Assembly (NCBI RefSeq): GCF_041949975.1
Contig: NZ_JBHFQG010000001.1
Span: forward strand, 124,001 to 188,000
Source of the DNA: Alteribacillus sp041949975
GTDB lineage: Bacteria; Bacillota; Bacilli; Bacillales; Marinococcaceae
DNA length: 64,000 bases
Reading direction: 5' to 3'
Below the pieces are notes generated by a model. The model was not told the DNA's origin, made no database searches, and was given only the letters and a program-made list of their open reading frames with translations. The position numbers and the translations under genes are program-made. This document shows, piece after piece, positions 15,957 through 24,205 of the stretch (its first letter is position 1; every line of letters begins with the position of its first letter).

Positions 15957-16799
15957 TTATTGTTTATGAGGATCCACATAATCAGGATAATCGGTAATAA
16001 TACCATCTACCCCCAAATTTAATAAATAATCAGCTGATTCCTGGTCTCTAACTGTCCATGGATGTGTTTCCATTTCAAAATCATGAATACGCTCCAGCAG
16101 GTCAGCATCGATCATGTCTTTATTAGGATTTACATAGTCTGCATATTGAGCGAAATCCGAAAGTTCTGCTTCAGAAATACCATCCGGGCTGTAATTTAAC
16201 AAAACACCTACTGGAACAGAAGGAAGAATGGAGTGGAAGGTTTCCATGGATTCATGGTCAAAAGACTGAACAATAATTTTGTTGTTATTTGGCTTGTCCA
16301 TATTGCGGGAGGTTAGTTCATCCGCTACTTTCTGCTCGATTCCTGGGTATTTCGAATGAGATTTCAACTCAATAAGTATACCGGATCTTCCTTTGAACTG
16401 GTCAAGCACTTCTCCAAGTGTCGGGATTTTTTCACCCTCAAATTCTTCACTAAAGAAGCTCCCTGCATCCAGCTCAGCGATTTCGTCATATGTTAGATCT
16501 TTTACTTCGCCCGTACCGTCTGTCGTTCTGTCTACAGTGGTATCATGAATCACAACCAATTCTCCGTCCTTACTCATCTGTACATCCAGCTCAAACATTT
16601 CTGATTTCATATCCACCGCTTTTTCAAAGGCTGCCATCGTATTTTCAGGGGCATAACCAGAAGCGCCACGGTGAGAAATGTTGAGGATTTGCTTTTGATC
16701 CTTGGTTGACACCTCATCATCAGCTAACGCCATTCCGCTTGGAAAAAACATGGTGAAAAAAAGAACCGCCATTAAAATGCACCCTAAACACTTTTTCAT
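15957..16799 (-). CDS. glycerophosphodiester phosphodiesterase, secreted
   Basis: A 280-residue GDPD. The signal peptide (KKCLGCILMAVLFFTMFFPSGMALA) is followed by HRGASGYAPENT with catalytic His43-Arg44, FELDVQMSKDGELVVIHD with metal ligands Glu70 and Asp72 and acid/base His85, and the C-terminal GVDGIITDYPD. It cleaves glycerophosphodiesters to glycerol-3-phosphate outside the membrane, like GlpQ, and may act on teichoic acid. GGAAGGGAGAG precedes the ATG. Confidence 0.9.
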   Translation of the reverse strand: MKKCLGCILMAVLFFTMFFPSGMALADDEVSTKDQKQILNISHRGASGYAPENTMAAFEKAVDMKSEMFELDVQMSKDGELVVIHDTTVDRTTDGTGEVKDLTYDEIAELDAGSFFSEEFEGEKIPTLGEVLDQFKGRSGILIELKSHSKYPGIEQKVADELTSRNMDKPNNNKIIVQSFDHESMETFHSILPSVPVGVLLNYSPDGISEAELSDFAQYADYVNPNKDMIDADLLERIHDFEMETHPWTVRDQESADYLLNLGVDGIITDYPDYVDPHKQ

Positions 16800-17277
16800 T
16801 TGTCACTCTCCCTTCCTTTATTTCACCTATTACTCTATCGAAAGATTATAAAGGAGGTTTAAAGCCACAGTTTAAACTTTGTAAGGAGAATGTTAATGTA
16901 TGGAAATTTATTATTTGTTTACGATTAATTATTCGAGATTTAATTTATTTTTTATAGTCAAACTTTGACTTAATTTTTGGAAAAGATAGCGGTTTATTTT
17001 TAACCAAATTAGAAAGGAGCTGCTCCTTTTTAGACCAGCTCCTCTGACATATTTTAATGTGAGGCGGAAACTTTCAATTGATTGTTAGGCCCAATTTTTT
17101 CTTAGTGATAAAAAATGAAAGAAGTCTCTTTTTAAAACAATAGCTTGGAATATAAAGTATCTAATTGTAAAGTACAAAACTCATTATGAGCAGGTATAAA
17201 GGGAAGAGCACAGGGGAGTATACAAGAAGAGCAATCAAGTAGGGTTCTTTGAAGAATTAAGTGCCAAAGGAGAAAGT
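16800..17277. other. AT-rich intergenic region with hairpins
   Basis: It holds the divergent promoters of the GDPD and methyltransferase genes. An inverted repeat AGTCAAACTTTGACT lies at about 16958-16972, and a strong hairpin (AGGAGCTG with CAGCTCCT) at about 17015-17043. No gene was recognised. Confidence 0.4.
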
Positions 17278-17862
17278 TTGTCTATGGAATTAACTCCCCA
17301 TCTATATCACTGGTTCATTCGTCCAAAGTGGATTACTCAAAAGTACATACATAATCTATTGACAGAGCATGTCCATTTTTCTAAGAAATGCGTGTTGGAT
17401 TTTGGAGCTGGAACAGGTGCTAACTCTGTAATTTGTGAACCTTCAGGCTATCTAGGATTAGACCTAAGTAAAAAAAGAATTGAATTTGCTAAACGAACCT
17501 ATCCCGATTATCGTTTTGATGTTATTAATGGATTTACCCTTCCTGTTATGGAGCAATCATTTGATGTCATTATGATAATTGCTGTTCTCCATCATATCCC
17601 TCCAAAGAAAGTAAACTCTTATATTAAAGAGTTTCGAAAAGCTCTAAACCCGGATGGCGGAAAAATTGTCGTTATAGAACCATGTTTTTTTGAAAATACA
17701 CCGGTCAGTAATTGGTTTATGGATAAAAATGATAATGGAAACTATATTCAGGACGAAGAAGCTTATTTAAACTTTTTTTTAAATGAAGGTTTTCAATGCA
17801 AGGTACTAAAAAGATACAGCAAATGCTGTTTTTACAACGAATTGTTTTTTATTGCATATTAA
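17278..17862 (+). CDS. class I SAM-dependent methyltransferase
   Basis: A 194-residue methyltransferase. VLDFGAGTGANS is motif I for S-adenosylmethionine, YLGLDLSKKRIEFA is motif II, FDVIMIIAVLHHI is motif IV and LNPDGGKIVVIEP is motif V. The substrate cannot be predicted; the C-terminus is cysteine-containing (YSKCCFYNELFF). The start is TTG at 17278 (or ATG at 17284) with AAAGGAGA upstream. It stands alone. Confidence 0.8.
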   Translation: MSMELTPHLYHWFIRPKWITQKYIHNLLTEHVHFSKKCVLDFGAGTGANSVICEPSGYLGLDLSKKRIEFAKRTYPDYRFDVINGFTLPVMEQSFDVIMIIAVLHHIPPKKVNSYIKEFRKALNPDGGKIVVIEPCFFENTPVSNWFMDKNDNGNYIQDEEAYLNFFLNEGFQCKVLKRYSKCCFYNELFFIAY

Positions 17863-17950
17863 TCAGGTAAGCAATAATTGATACGTGAAGGGATCTTAGA
17901 ATTTTTGAAAAAATGAACTTTTGGTACGATCAGTGGTAACTCTTTCTCCA

Positions 17951-18667
17951 TCATTTTCTAATGATTGATTCAAAAACCCAATGTACAAGAGTTACGTAAT
18001 CAAAAACAGGACACTGCACTTTTTCTTGCACCGCCTTGGAGTAAGGAGAGAGAAGGCTGCATTCCAGTAAGAATACGGACGTTTCAGGGTCAGAAATCAT
18101 CATTTCTTCTGCGGCCTCTACTACTTCTTGTTCTATTTTTTGTGTATCCAGCATTCCTGTTTCCTGTATGGCAGCTTCAGCAAAGTGTGGTTTATTTTCT
18201 AATCCTTTTATGTAAACATTTTTGGGCGTAGTGCCTGCAGCCAGCAGTAGATTAGTGTTTAAACGATACGACTCTGCCGTAATAATTCCTATTTTTTCCA
18301 TTGAGGTGTCAAACATTTTTTCTATCATGGAAAGCTGAAGCAAGCTCGACATAAATACGGGAACCCCAAGGTTTTTCGCTAGTTCTTGCTGGAAAAGTAA
18401 TAAGTAGCCGCAGTTTCCAGTGATGGCTTGGACGCCGCTTTCCTCTATAAGCTGTTTACCGGCTGAAATTATACTTGGAAGAGCGGCTTCTTTCTTTTCA
18501 TACATTTGGGCAACGCTTAATCCTCTCACTTTTTTATGGCGGACAGGAAACGGGAAGGTAGCAGAATTTCCAATATCACCGGGGATAAATGGAATGTGGG
18601 TATCAAGCATAAGAATGCCTATTGTGTCACCGTAGTTGACTTGACCTGTTTTTGCATAGTAAATCAT
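17951..18667 (-). CDS. aspartate/glutamate racemase family protein
   Basis: A 238-residue Asp/Glu/hydantoin racemase-fold protein. GILMLDTHIPFIPGDIGN opens the domain. AITGNCGYLLLFQQ carries the first catalytic cysteine, and SVFLLECSLLSPYS carries the second. This subgroup is often annotated as a hypothetical racemase next to amino-acid genes, but here it is monocistronic. ATG at 18667 is chosen because GGAGG lies nine bases upstream; the frame is open 15 codons further without a ribosome site. Confidence 0.78.
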   Translation of the reverse strand: MIYYAKTGQVNYGDTIGILMLDTHIPFIPGDIGNSATFPFPVRHKKVRGLSVAQMYEKKEAALPSIISAGKQLIEESGVQAITGNCGYLLLFQQELAKNLGVPVFMSSLLQLSMIEKMFDTSMEKIGIITAESYRLNTNLLLAAGTTPKNVYIKGLENKPHFAEAAIQETGMLDTQKIEQEVVEAAEEMMISDPETSVFLLECSLLSPYSKAVQEKVQCPVFDYVTLVHWVFESIIRK

Positions 18668-18772
18668 TATAAGAGCCTCCAATGCATCAGTATGACATGG
18701 CAATACCTCCAAGAATTACTAAGTAAAATTTGCTTTTTTTCCTGTATAATCAAGCATTGGAGGTGTTGCTGA

Positions 18773-19618
18773 ATGATTTGGTTATTTGTTGTGCTTTTGT
18801 TTGTTATTATTGGTTACAAAGCATATGACAATACAAAACAAATCGTTATTAATAAAGTGAAAATAAACCAAACAGACGAGACGGACGAGACTTCTGATTC
18901 GTTTCTTCATGTTCTGCATCTGTCGGATCTGCATCTTGAAAATATCTCCATTACGCCAGCTCAGCTGTATGAGAAATTAAAGGACGAACCTATCGATTTT
19001 ATCGCTATTACAGGTGATTTTCTCGATCGAAAACGTACGCTTCCAAAGCTTGTTCCCTATTTGGATGCGTTAAATAAATTAAATCCGCGTTACGGCACAT
19101 ACGCCGTTTTTGGAAATCATGATTATGTGCTGAAGGAGAAGGATTTTGCTACGTTAAAGAAAACGTTAGAAGAGCATGGCTGTAAGACTCTTCAAAATGA
19201 GCATCGTCTTCTTAATATAAATGGTCACCCTGTTAATATTATTGGTATTGATGATCACAGTACGAAAAGAAGCGACCTCGTTACTTCTTATCAACATGTA
19301 AAAGACGGATATAACTTAGTGCTGACGCATGATCCTAACGTGGTGCTTGATATGAAGAACTATGATTTTGATTATCTTCTCTCGGGACATTTTCACGGAG
19401 GGCAATTGCTGTACCCGAAAGCTTATCACTTGGTAAAAATGGGTAAGCTTGCTCGGATGAAAATGATTAAAGGATTGCAGCGCTACGATGGTAAGCCATT
19501 TTATATTAGTGAAGGTTTAGGGCAGACAGGTCTAAATATTCGAATCGGCTGCCGGCCGGAAATTACGCTTCATACCTTGTCTGTTGCTAAAGACGTAGCA
19601 AATGAGAAAATAAGCTAA
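18773..19618 (+). CDS. ykoQ: YkoQ-like membrane metallophosphoesterase
   Basis: A 281-residue protein with an N-terminal signal anchor (IWLFVVLLFVIIGYKAY) and a calcineurin-like phosphoesterase domain. HLSDLHLE, ITGDFLDR, VFGNHDY, LTHDPNV and SGHFHGGQL are the five metal-binding blocks. GGAGGTG precedes the ATG. It converges with a YkoP-like gene; ykoP and ykoQ are also neighbours in B. subtilis, which supports the name. The phosphodiester substrate is unknown, possibly a cell-envelope lipid. Confidence 0.8.
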   Translation: MIWLFVVLLFVIIGYKAYDNTKQIVINKVKINQTDETDETSDSFLHVLHLSDLHLENISITPAQLYEKLKDEPIDFIAITGDFLDRKRTLPKLVPYLDALNKLNPRYGTYAVFGNHDYVLKEKDFATLKKTLEEHGCKTLQNEHRLLNINGHPVNIIGIDDHSTKRSDLVTSYQHVKDGYNLVLTHDPNVVLDMKNYDFDYLLSGHFHGGQLLYPKAYHLVKMGKLARMKMIKGLQRYDGKPFYISEGLGQTGLNIRIGCRPEITLHTLSVAKDVANEKIS

Positions 19619-19654
19619 AAGCCAAAACCCTTGAGATAAGGGTTTTGGCTTTTC
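19617..19654. terminator. bidirectional terminator between ykoQ and ykoP
   Basis: AAAAGCCAAAACCCTT and AAGGGTTTTGGCTTTT form a perfect 16-bp stem with a 5-base loop. Confidence 0.85.
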
Positions 19655-20289
19655 TACGTTTTCTCATGACCGCTTGGAAACGCAGTATTCGAAGAGAGGT
19701 TCTGTTTAAGGATCTGGTGTTGGTGAGTTTTGTTACAAGAAGCAAAGAGCTTTTCTTTGGACATAAAAATGTATTTAGGCTGTTTCTTTCTTAAAGAAGA
19801 AAGGGATGCAGTCGGAGTGGCTAACATACTGATCGCCAGGGAGGGCAACAGCTTAAAACATTTATAAAATGGATTGGTAATATCAAATGATTCAAAACCA
19901 AGTCTGGCACAGCCTTTATTTAAAAGAGTAATGCCCATAATTCCTTTTATTTGGTCATTATTTTCAAGATTTTGGATATAAGCAGCAAGGCCAGGAAGCG
20001 ATTGCTGAACCATTTTATAAAGATACAGAACTTTATGAATATCGCTTTGCAAAGAGTTCATTTCATTGATTAAACGGATATTGTGTAAGTGAATTTTTAA
20101 GAGAGTATCGTTTTTGTTAATTTTTGTTCCATCAGAGAGTGTAACATCAGTACCCTTGTAAGAAGTGAGCCTTACTCGAAAGATGTTATTAAATCTATCG
20201 CTGGAATCATAAAGGTCTGTTAATCGGGTCAATTTAAAATAAAAAGGATCCAAAACAGTCCAAGTATAAACGAAAAAATTTCTCATCAT
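19654..20289 (-). CDS. ykoP: YkoP-like protein
   Basis: A 211-residue soluble protein resembling B. subtilis YkoP: VLDPFYFKLTRL, NNIFRVRLTSYKGTDVTLSDGT, and NDTLLKIHLHNIRLI are its conserved stretches. The domain is also found fused to polysaccharide deacetylases. Its role is unknown. It converges with the YkoQ-like phosphoesterase over a shared terminator. A run of Ser/Thr/Lys at the C-terminus is poorly conserved in character. Confidence 0.7.
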   Translation of the reverse strand: MMRNFFVYTWTVLDPFYFKLTRLTDLYDSSDRFNNIFRVRLTSYKGTDVTLSDGTKINKNDTLLKIHLHNIRLINEMNSLQSDIHKVLYLYKMVQQSLPGLAAYIQNLENNDQIKGIMGITLLNKGCARLGFESFDITNPFYKCFKLLPSLAISMLATPTASLSSLRKKQPKYIFMSKEKLFASCNKTHQHQILKQNLSSNTAFPSGHEKT

Positions 20290-20407
20290 CTTTCATTCCC
20301 TCATGTGTGGTGAACACTACATAGTGTACAAATTTAAACTAATAATATTTATGGTAATAAAAGGGGTGAAATTCTTACTGATAATGTGAACAAAAACGGT
20401 TAAAAAT

Positions 20408-20441
20408 AAGTCGTGGGATATTCTTTATCCCGACTTTTTTG
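20408..20441 (+). terminator. terminator-like hairpin in the leader of the 95-aa gene
   Basis: AAGTCGTGGGATA pairs with TATCCCGACTT and is followed by TTTTTT, ending about 20 bases before the next start codon. No plus-strand gene precedes it, so it is either a relic or an attenuator. Confidence 0.5.
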
Positions 20442-20461
20442 GAGAGAAGGGGAATCTAGGG

Positions 20462-20749
20462 ATGAATAATTTTCGCTGGTTAGCACCTTTCTTGAACATG
20501 GGGCGAAGACGAAGATTTATGGGCTGGAATCGAGGCAATAACCGCGGCGGAATGGGCACAGGGATGGTACTGACGCTGATCGGAATAGGAGCAGGAGCTG
20601 CTTGGGCTGGTCTGGCACAGGGACGCAACAACGGAAGACAGCCTGTGAGAAATATGCTTTCTAATGTTCAGCGTGCTATGCCTAACACAGAAACCGCTTT
20701 TTCGGAAGAATTAACAACAGGATTTAACAACAGCGACCAGACAAATTAA
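20462..20749 (+). CDS. small Gly/Arg-rich protein (95 aa), unknown
   Basis: MNNFRWLAPFLNMGRRRRFMGW is followed by an Asn/Gly/Arg-rich stretch, one hydrophobic helix (MVLTLIGIGAGAAWAGL) and a polar tail. I do not recognise the family. A basic head before a single helix suggests a membrane-associated protein with its head in the cytoplasm. GGGGAATCTAGGG precedes the ATG and a strong terminator follows, so it is probably expressed as a single gene. Confidence 0.6.
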   Translation: MNNFRWLAPFLNMGRRRRFMGWNRGNNRGGMGTGMVLTLIGIGAGAAWAGLAQGRNNGRQPVRNMLSNVQRAMPNTETAFSEELTTGFNNSDQTN

Positions 20750-20754
20750 GTAGG

Positions 20755-20795
20755 AAAAAGGAGAATGGGGAACGGATCCCCGTCTCCTTTTTTTC
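20755..20795 (+). terminator. rho-independent terminator
   Basis: AAAAAGGAGA pairs with TCTCCTTTTTTT, and GGGGA with TCCCC inside, forming a long hairpin after the 95-aa gene. Confidence 0.8.
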
Positions 20796-21002
20796 ATAGG
20801 ATGGGGATTCTCGTTCATTTTCCGTTGAAATTTGTACATAAAACCGCAAAATCAGTTCAAAAAAGAAATAAATCAAACGTTTGATTAACCGTTCTGTTCG
20901 CTCCCACATCAAGTAGATAAGATGCTATGCTAGAAAAGAGCAGTCTTTCCTTAAGCGAAAGCTGTACATAAGATCAATGAAAAGGTGCAGGAGGAATCGA
21001 AC

Positions 21003-21794
21003 ATGCAAACGACTATTGATGCTGCAATTGAAGCTGGAAAAGAAATAATGACCATTTATAAAACCGACTTTGATGTAGCTTATAAAGAAGATGAGTCACC
21101 GCTAACAACAGCTGATAAGCGTGCTCATACTGTTATAAAAGCGAAACTGGAACGGTCTTTTCCTGATATTTCAATTTTGAGCGAAGAAGGCAATCACCTT
21201 TCCTATGATAACCGAGCATCCTGGGACAAATTCTGGCTCGTTGATCCGCTTGATGGAACGAAAGAATTCATAAAGAAAAACGGAGAATTTACTGTGAATA
21301 TCGCTCTTATTGAAGGGGAAAGCCCGGTATTTGGCGTGATCTACGCTCCGGCCCTGGACGTGTTATATGTGGGAGAAAAAAACAAAGGCGCTGTAAAAAT
21401 AGAAAAAGCAAGTCAGGTCGATAATTTGAATAAGGTGTTCGAGAACGGCACAAAGCTGCCGGTTCCAGCACAAAATGACAACAATATTCGTGTAATAGCA
21501 AGTCGCTCTCATATGTCTGAGGAAACAAAGCAATTTATTCAAAAGTTGACAAAGGAATATGACGAGGTGGAAACCATTTCGGCCGGCAGCTCGTTAAAGC
21601 TATGCTTGATCGCAGAAGGAAAGGCTGACTTTTACCCACGGTATGCCCCCACTATGGAATGGGACACAGCCGCCGGTCATGCGATCGTCGAAGCAGCGGG
21701 TGGAAAAGTCACAACAGCCGAAGATGGCAAGCCGATTTTATATAATAAAAAAGAATTGAAAAATCCCTGGTTTTTAGCTTGTAGAGAGAAATAA
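21003..21794 (+). CDS. cysQ: 3'(2'),5'-bisphosphate nucleotidase CysQ (inositol monophosphatase family)
   Basis: A 263-residue Mg/Li-sensitive phosphatase-fold protein. SPLTTADKRAH, ILSEEG, WLVDPLDGTKEFIK and the C-terminal MEWDTAAGHAIVEAAGG are the metal and substrate blocks; TKEF after DPLDG favours CysQ over inositol phosphatase. It would recycle 3'-phosphoadenosine 5'-phosphate from sulfate assimilation. ATG at 21003 is chosen because GCAGGAGG lies eight bases upstream. A short hairpin (CCTGG/CCAGG with TTTTG) follows at 21807-21835. Confidence 0.85.
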   Translation: MQTTIDAAIEAGKEIMTIYKTDFDVAYKEDESPLTTADKRAHTVIKAKLERSFPDISILSEEGNHLSYDNRASWDKFWLVDPLDGTKEFIKKNGEFTVNIALIEGESPVFGVIYAPALDVLYVGEKNKGAVKIEKASQVDNLNKVFENGTKLPVPAQNDNNIRVIASRSHMSEETKQFIQKLTKEYDEVETISAGSSLKLCLIAEGKADFYPRYAPTMEWDTAAGHAIVEAAGGKVTTAEDGKPILYNKKELKNPWFLACREK

Positions 21795-21837
21795 GCGAAT
21801 CACAAAAGCCCCTGGTGGATCTCCAGGCGTTTTGTTT

Positions 21838-22402
21838 GTAAATATCGAGGTTCTCGGTGCATAAAAGGCTGGAAGTGGTGCATAAAAGAAGAAGTCTTGA
21901 TCTAAACCGGTGAAAAGCAGCGCATAAATCATAAAAAGTAGAGCATATTGTGGGAGCCGGACCCTGAGAAGAGAACCGAAGTCTGTTGGATTTTTGTTGT
22001 GCATAAAAGATAGAAAGTGGTTGATAAAAATTGGGTAGTTGTTCATAAGAGGCGGAGATTGGTGCATAAGAAAAAGAAGGTAATACGTTTTTGAAAAGAG
22101 TGTGTTATCTCTAAAAAGCATTTGGTTCATATCAGAATGAAAGTTGTGCATAACCGAAGAAAAGTGGCTCATAATTAGTGAAGATATTGTGCATGATTCA
22201 GAGAAAGCAGCGCATTAACGAGAAAGATTGGTCCATCACGCTAAGAGTCAGCAGCCCCATCAAATATGTTGGGCCAGACCCCAAAACGGAAATGTTCAAA
22301 ACATACCTAAAGTTGTTCAAAAATCGTAAAAAGCGGCTCATAAACAAAGAAAAGCACAGCATATCCCCTCAAAAATAACGCAAAAAGCATAATTTTCAGT
22401 AG
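21838..22402. repeat. degenerate tandem array with a 21-nt period
   Basis: The word GTGCATAA and variants (GTTCATAA, GCTCATAA, GCGCATTA) recur at fixed 21-nt steps. The C of CATAA lies at 21860, 21881, 21923 and 21944. After a shift of 58 it lies at 22002, 22023 (variant), 22044, 22065, 22128, 22149 and 22170. After a shift of 22 it lies at 22192, 22213, 22234, 22297, 22318, 22339 and 22360. The consensus is about TTGTGCATAANNGAAGAAAAG. The array fills the convergent space between cysQ and the HPr-like gene. Minus-strand frames read as seven-residue repeats such as FMHNKNP, but they are broken and have no ribosome sites, so a non-coding array is more likely. Confidence 0.75.
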
Positions 22403-22439
22403 CTAACCCTACCCCAACTCCCAACCTCCTCGGCAAAGA

Positions 22440-22475
22440 AAAACCCCCGGCCGTCTGTGCAGACGTCCGAGGACT
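22440..22475 (-). terminator. terminator of the HPr-like gene
   Basis: On the minus strand CCTCGGACGTCT and AGACGGCCGGGG form a stem followed by GTTTTTC. Confidence 0.65.
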
Positions 22476-22501
22476 GTATAAAGGAGTGAGAGAGGGAGTT
22501 C

Positions 22502-22741
22502 TTATTTAAATAAACGCTGAAGCGTGGTCACTGCTACTTTTGCATCATCACCAACAGCTTTTAATGTTATATTTTCCGAAGGTGTTAAAAAGGCGCTGAT
22601 GCTGATCAGGCTTTTGCAGTTGACCACTTTGTTGTTGGCCTCCAGCACAATATAACTTTGGAATTGATTGGCTTGCCGCACAAGGTTCAGCATTTGATGA
22701 GATCCGTTCCGATCGATGTGAAAAGATTCTTTTACTTCCAT
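22502..22741 (-). CDS. HPr-family phosphocarrier-like protein
   Basis: A 79-residue HPr fold. The active-site region is NGSHQML instead of GLHARPA, so the His is kept but Arg17 and Pro18 are lost. The regulatory serine region is CKSLISISAFL, and the C-terminus is ITLKAVGDDAKVAVTTL. It is therefore neither a standard PtsH nor a Crh (which lacks the His). It may have lost phosphotransfer and kept a regulatory role. ATG at 22741 has AAAGGAG eight bases upstream. It lies downstream of lrgB with a 30-base gap. Confidence 0.75.
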   Translation of the reverse strand: MEVKESFHIDRNGSHQMLNLVRQANQFQSYIVLEANNKVVNCKSLISISAFLTPSENITLKAVGDDAKVAVTTLQRLFK

Positions 22742-22771
22742 TTTCACATTCTCCTTTCTAAATTTAAAAAA

Positions 22772-23458
22772 TTAATGAACCATAAACCCAAGAACAGGGA
22801 CTAAAATGGATAGAAACACGGCAGAGGTACACATCGCAACACTGCCCATCGACCCTTCTTCTTCGCCCCATTGCAAAGCTCTGTTGACCCCAAGGGCTTG
22901 TGCGGAAGCCCCTAATGCCATTCCCTTTGCAACCTTACTTTTAATCCCGGCAATTTGTAGGATTTTCGGGCCGAACGTCAAAGAAAACATCGCTGAGCTT
23001 AATGCAAATAGCACCGTTAGCGAAGGAACACCTCCCAATACATCAGTTACAGATAAAGCAACAGGAATGGTCACCGATTTTGAAACGAGAGAAAAGAGAA
23101 TTTCATCTTGAAACAACAGCCACTTTGCCAGCACTAATCCGGACAGGATGCCGCCGGCACTGCCTAACATCACCCCCAGACAAATTTTTTTTGCATGCTT
23201 TTTCAAAACTAGCAGCTGCTTATACAAAGGAACAGCTAGTGAAATCGTCGCAAGGCCGAGAAAAAAGGAAAATATATCGGTTATTTGTAAATAAGACTCA
23301 TAATCGACAGAGGGGACAAAAGAAAGTACAAGCACTAAAAAGAGAGTTACGGTGTACAGAGGATTCAGCCAAGGTTTATGAAACCGTTGAAACACTTTTA
23401 ATCCAGCCGCATAACTGCTTACAGTCAAAACGGTGCTAAACATCAAGTTAGTCATCAT
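22772..23458 (-). CDS. lrgB: LrgB/CidB (YohK) family membrane protein
   Basis: A 228-residue membrane protein with about seven helices. LGSAGGILSGL, KSVTIPVALSV and the C-terminal GASAQALGVNRALQWGEEEGS are family signatures. It pairs with the LrgA-like gene, whose end it overlaps by 11 bases. LrgAB/CidAB systems modulate murein hydrolase activity and cell lysis; in B. subtilis the YsbAB (PftAB) pair is a pyruvate channel. No LytST-type regulator lies beside it here. Confidence 0.85.
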   Translation of the reverse strand: MMTNLMFSTVLTVSSYAAGLKVFQRFHKPWLNPLYTVTLFLVLVLSFVPSVDYESYLQITDIFSFFLGLATISLAVPLYKQLLVLKKHAKKICLGVMLGSAGGILSGLVLAKWLLFQDEILFSLVSKSVTIPVALSVTDVLGGVPSLTVLFALSSAMFSLTFGPKILQIAGIKSKVAKGMALGASAQALGVNRALQWGEEEGSMGSVAMCTSAVFLSILVPVLGFMVH

Positions 23459-23822
23459 TTTCTTTCATCCTCCTTGATTTGAACCATTCATAGCCTTGAA
23501 CCGTATACGCGGTACCGAGCAGCACAATCAAGCTTGTGATCACTAACACGAATAACAATTTCCAACCTTGTACTCGGAAAATATCCAACGAAAGAAATAT
23601 ACCGACAATAAACGGAATAAACAATAAAGTCATGTGCTGCAAGTGGAGGCTTGTTACATTTTCTATCCACTGCAGTTTTATAATGTCAGTTGATAAAAGA
23701 ACAAAGAGTAACAGCATTCCGACGATACTTCCTGGCAGTGGAAGATGCAATAAGCTTGACAGCTTCATTCCTATAAAATACACCCCAATAAGAATCGACC
23801 ACTGTACCATTTTAGGAAACAT
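23448..23822 (-). CDS. lrgA: LrgA/CidA family holin-like protein
   Basis: A 124-residue protein with four helices. LPLPGSIVGMLLLFVLL is the hallmark segment, and LLFIPFIVGIF follows. Its C-terminus is charged (FKSRRMKENDD). It is the first gene of the lrgA-lrgB(-HPr-like) unit. GAGGTGGTGAG precedes the ATG. Confidence 0.85.
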   Translation of the reverse strand: MFPKMVQWSILIGVYFIGMKLSSLLHLPLPGSIVGMLLLFVLLSTDIIKLQWIENVTSLHLQHMTLLFIPFIVGIFLSLDIFRVQGWKLLFVLVITSLIVLLGTAYTVQGYEWFKSRRMKENDD

Positions 23823-24205
23823 GGAACACTCACCACCTCAGCCAGGTAAATATTCCATTTGTTAATTTAAAACCAGTATATAAAAGAAATTTCTATCTTT
23901 CTGCAACTTCGTAAGATAATTTTTCACAGAAATTGTTTTTTAGAAAATAAGGTTGTCAGATTTGCTTTCTGTCCTAAGGATTTCAACTAACACTGTAAAC
24001 AAGGAATATGAAGCAGGATGAAAGAGAAGTTTAAGTTTTATTAGGAAAAAAATTATGTATGAAATACACTCAGGAGTTTCTTTTGACCTGCGAAATAAAA
24101 TAAGAACATATTCCTTTCTTTTCATTCTGGTATAGACAACCACATCTATTTGTTGGTAGTATTTTTACATTGAAAGGGATTACAAAAATGGAAGGGGAAA
24201 AGAAA
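23823..24205. other. divergent intergenic region
   Basis: About 380 bases between lrgA (minus) and the GH3 gene (plus), AT-rich. Apart from promoter-like AT tracts I see no gene or RNA. Confidence 0.4.

Noticed and set aside
21774..22172. 132-codon minus-strand frame with seven-residue repeats over the 21-nt array
   Set aside because: It is a by-product of the 21-nt period, has no ribosome site, and the array continues beyond it through stops. It was reported as a repeat.
23940..24143. 67-codon minus-strand frame between lrgA and the GH3 gene
   Set aside because: No ribosome site, AT-rich composition and no family similarity.
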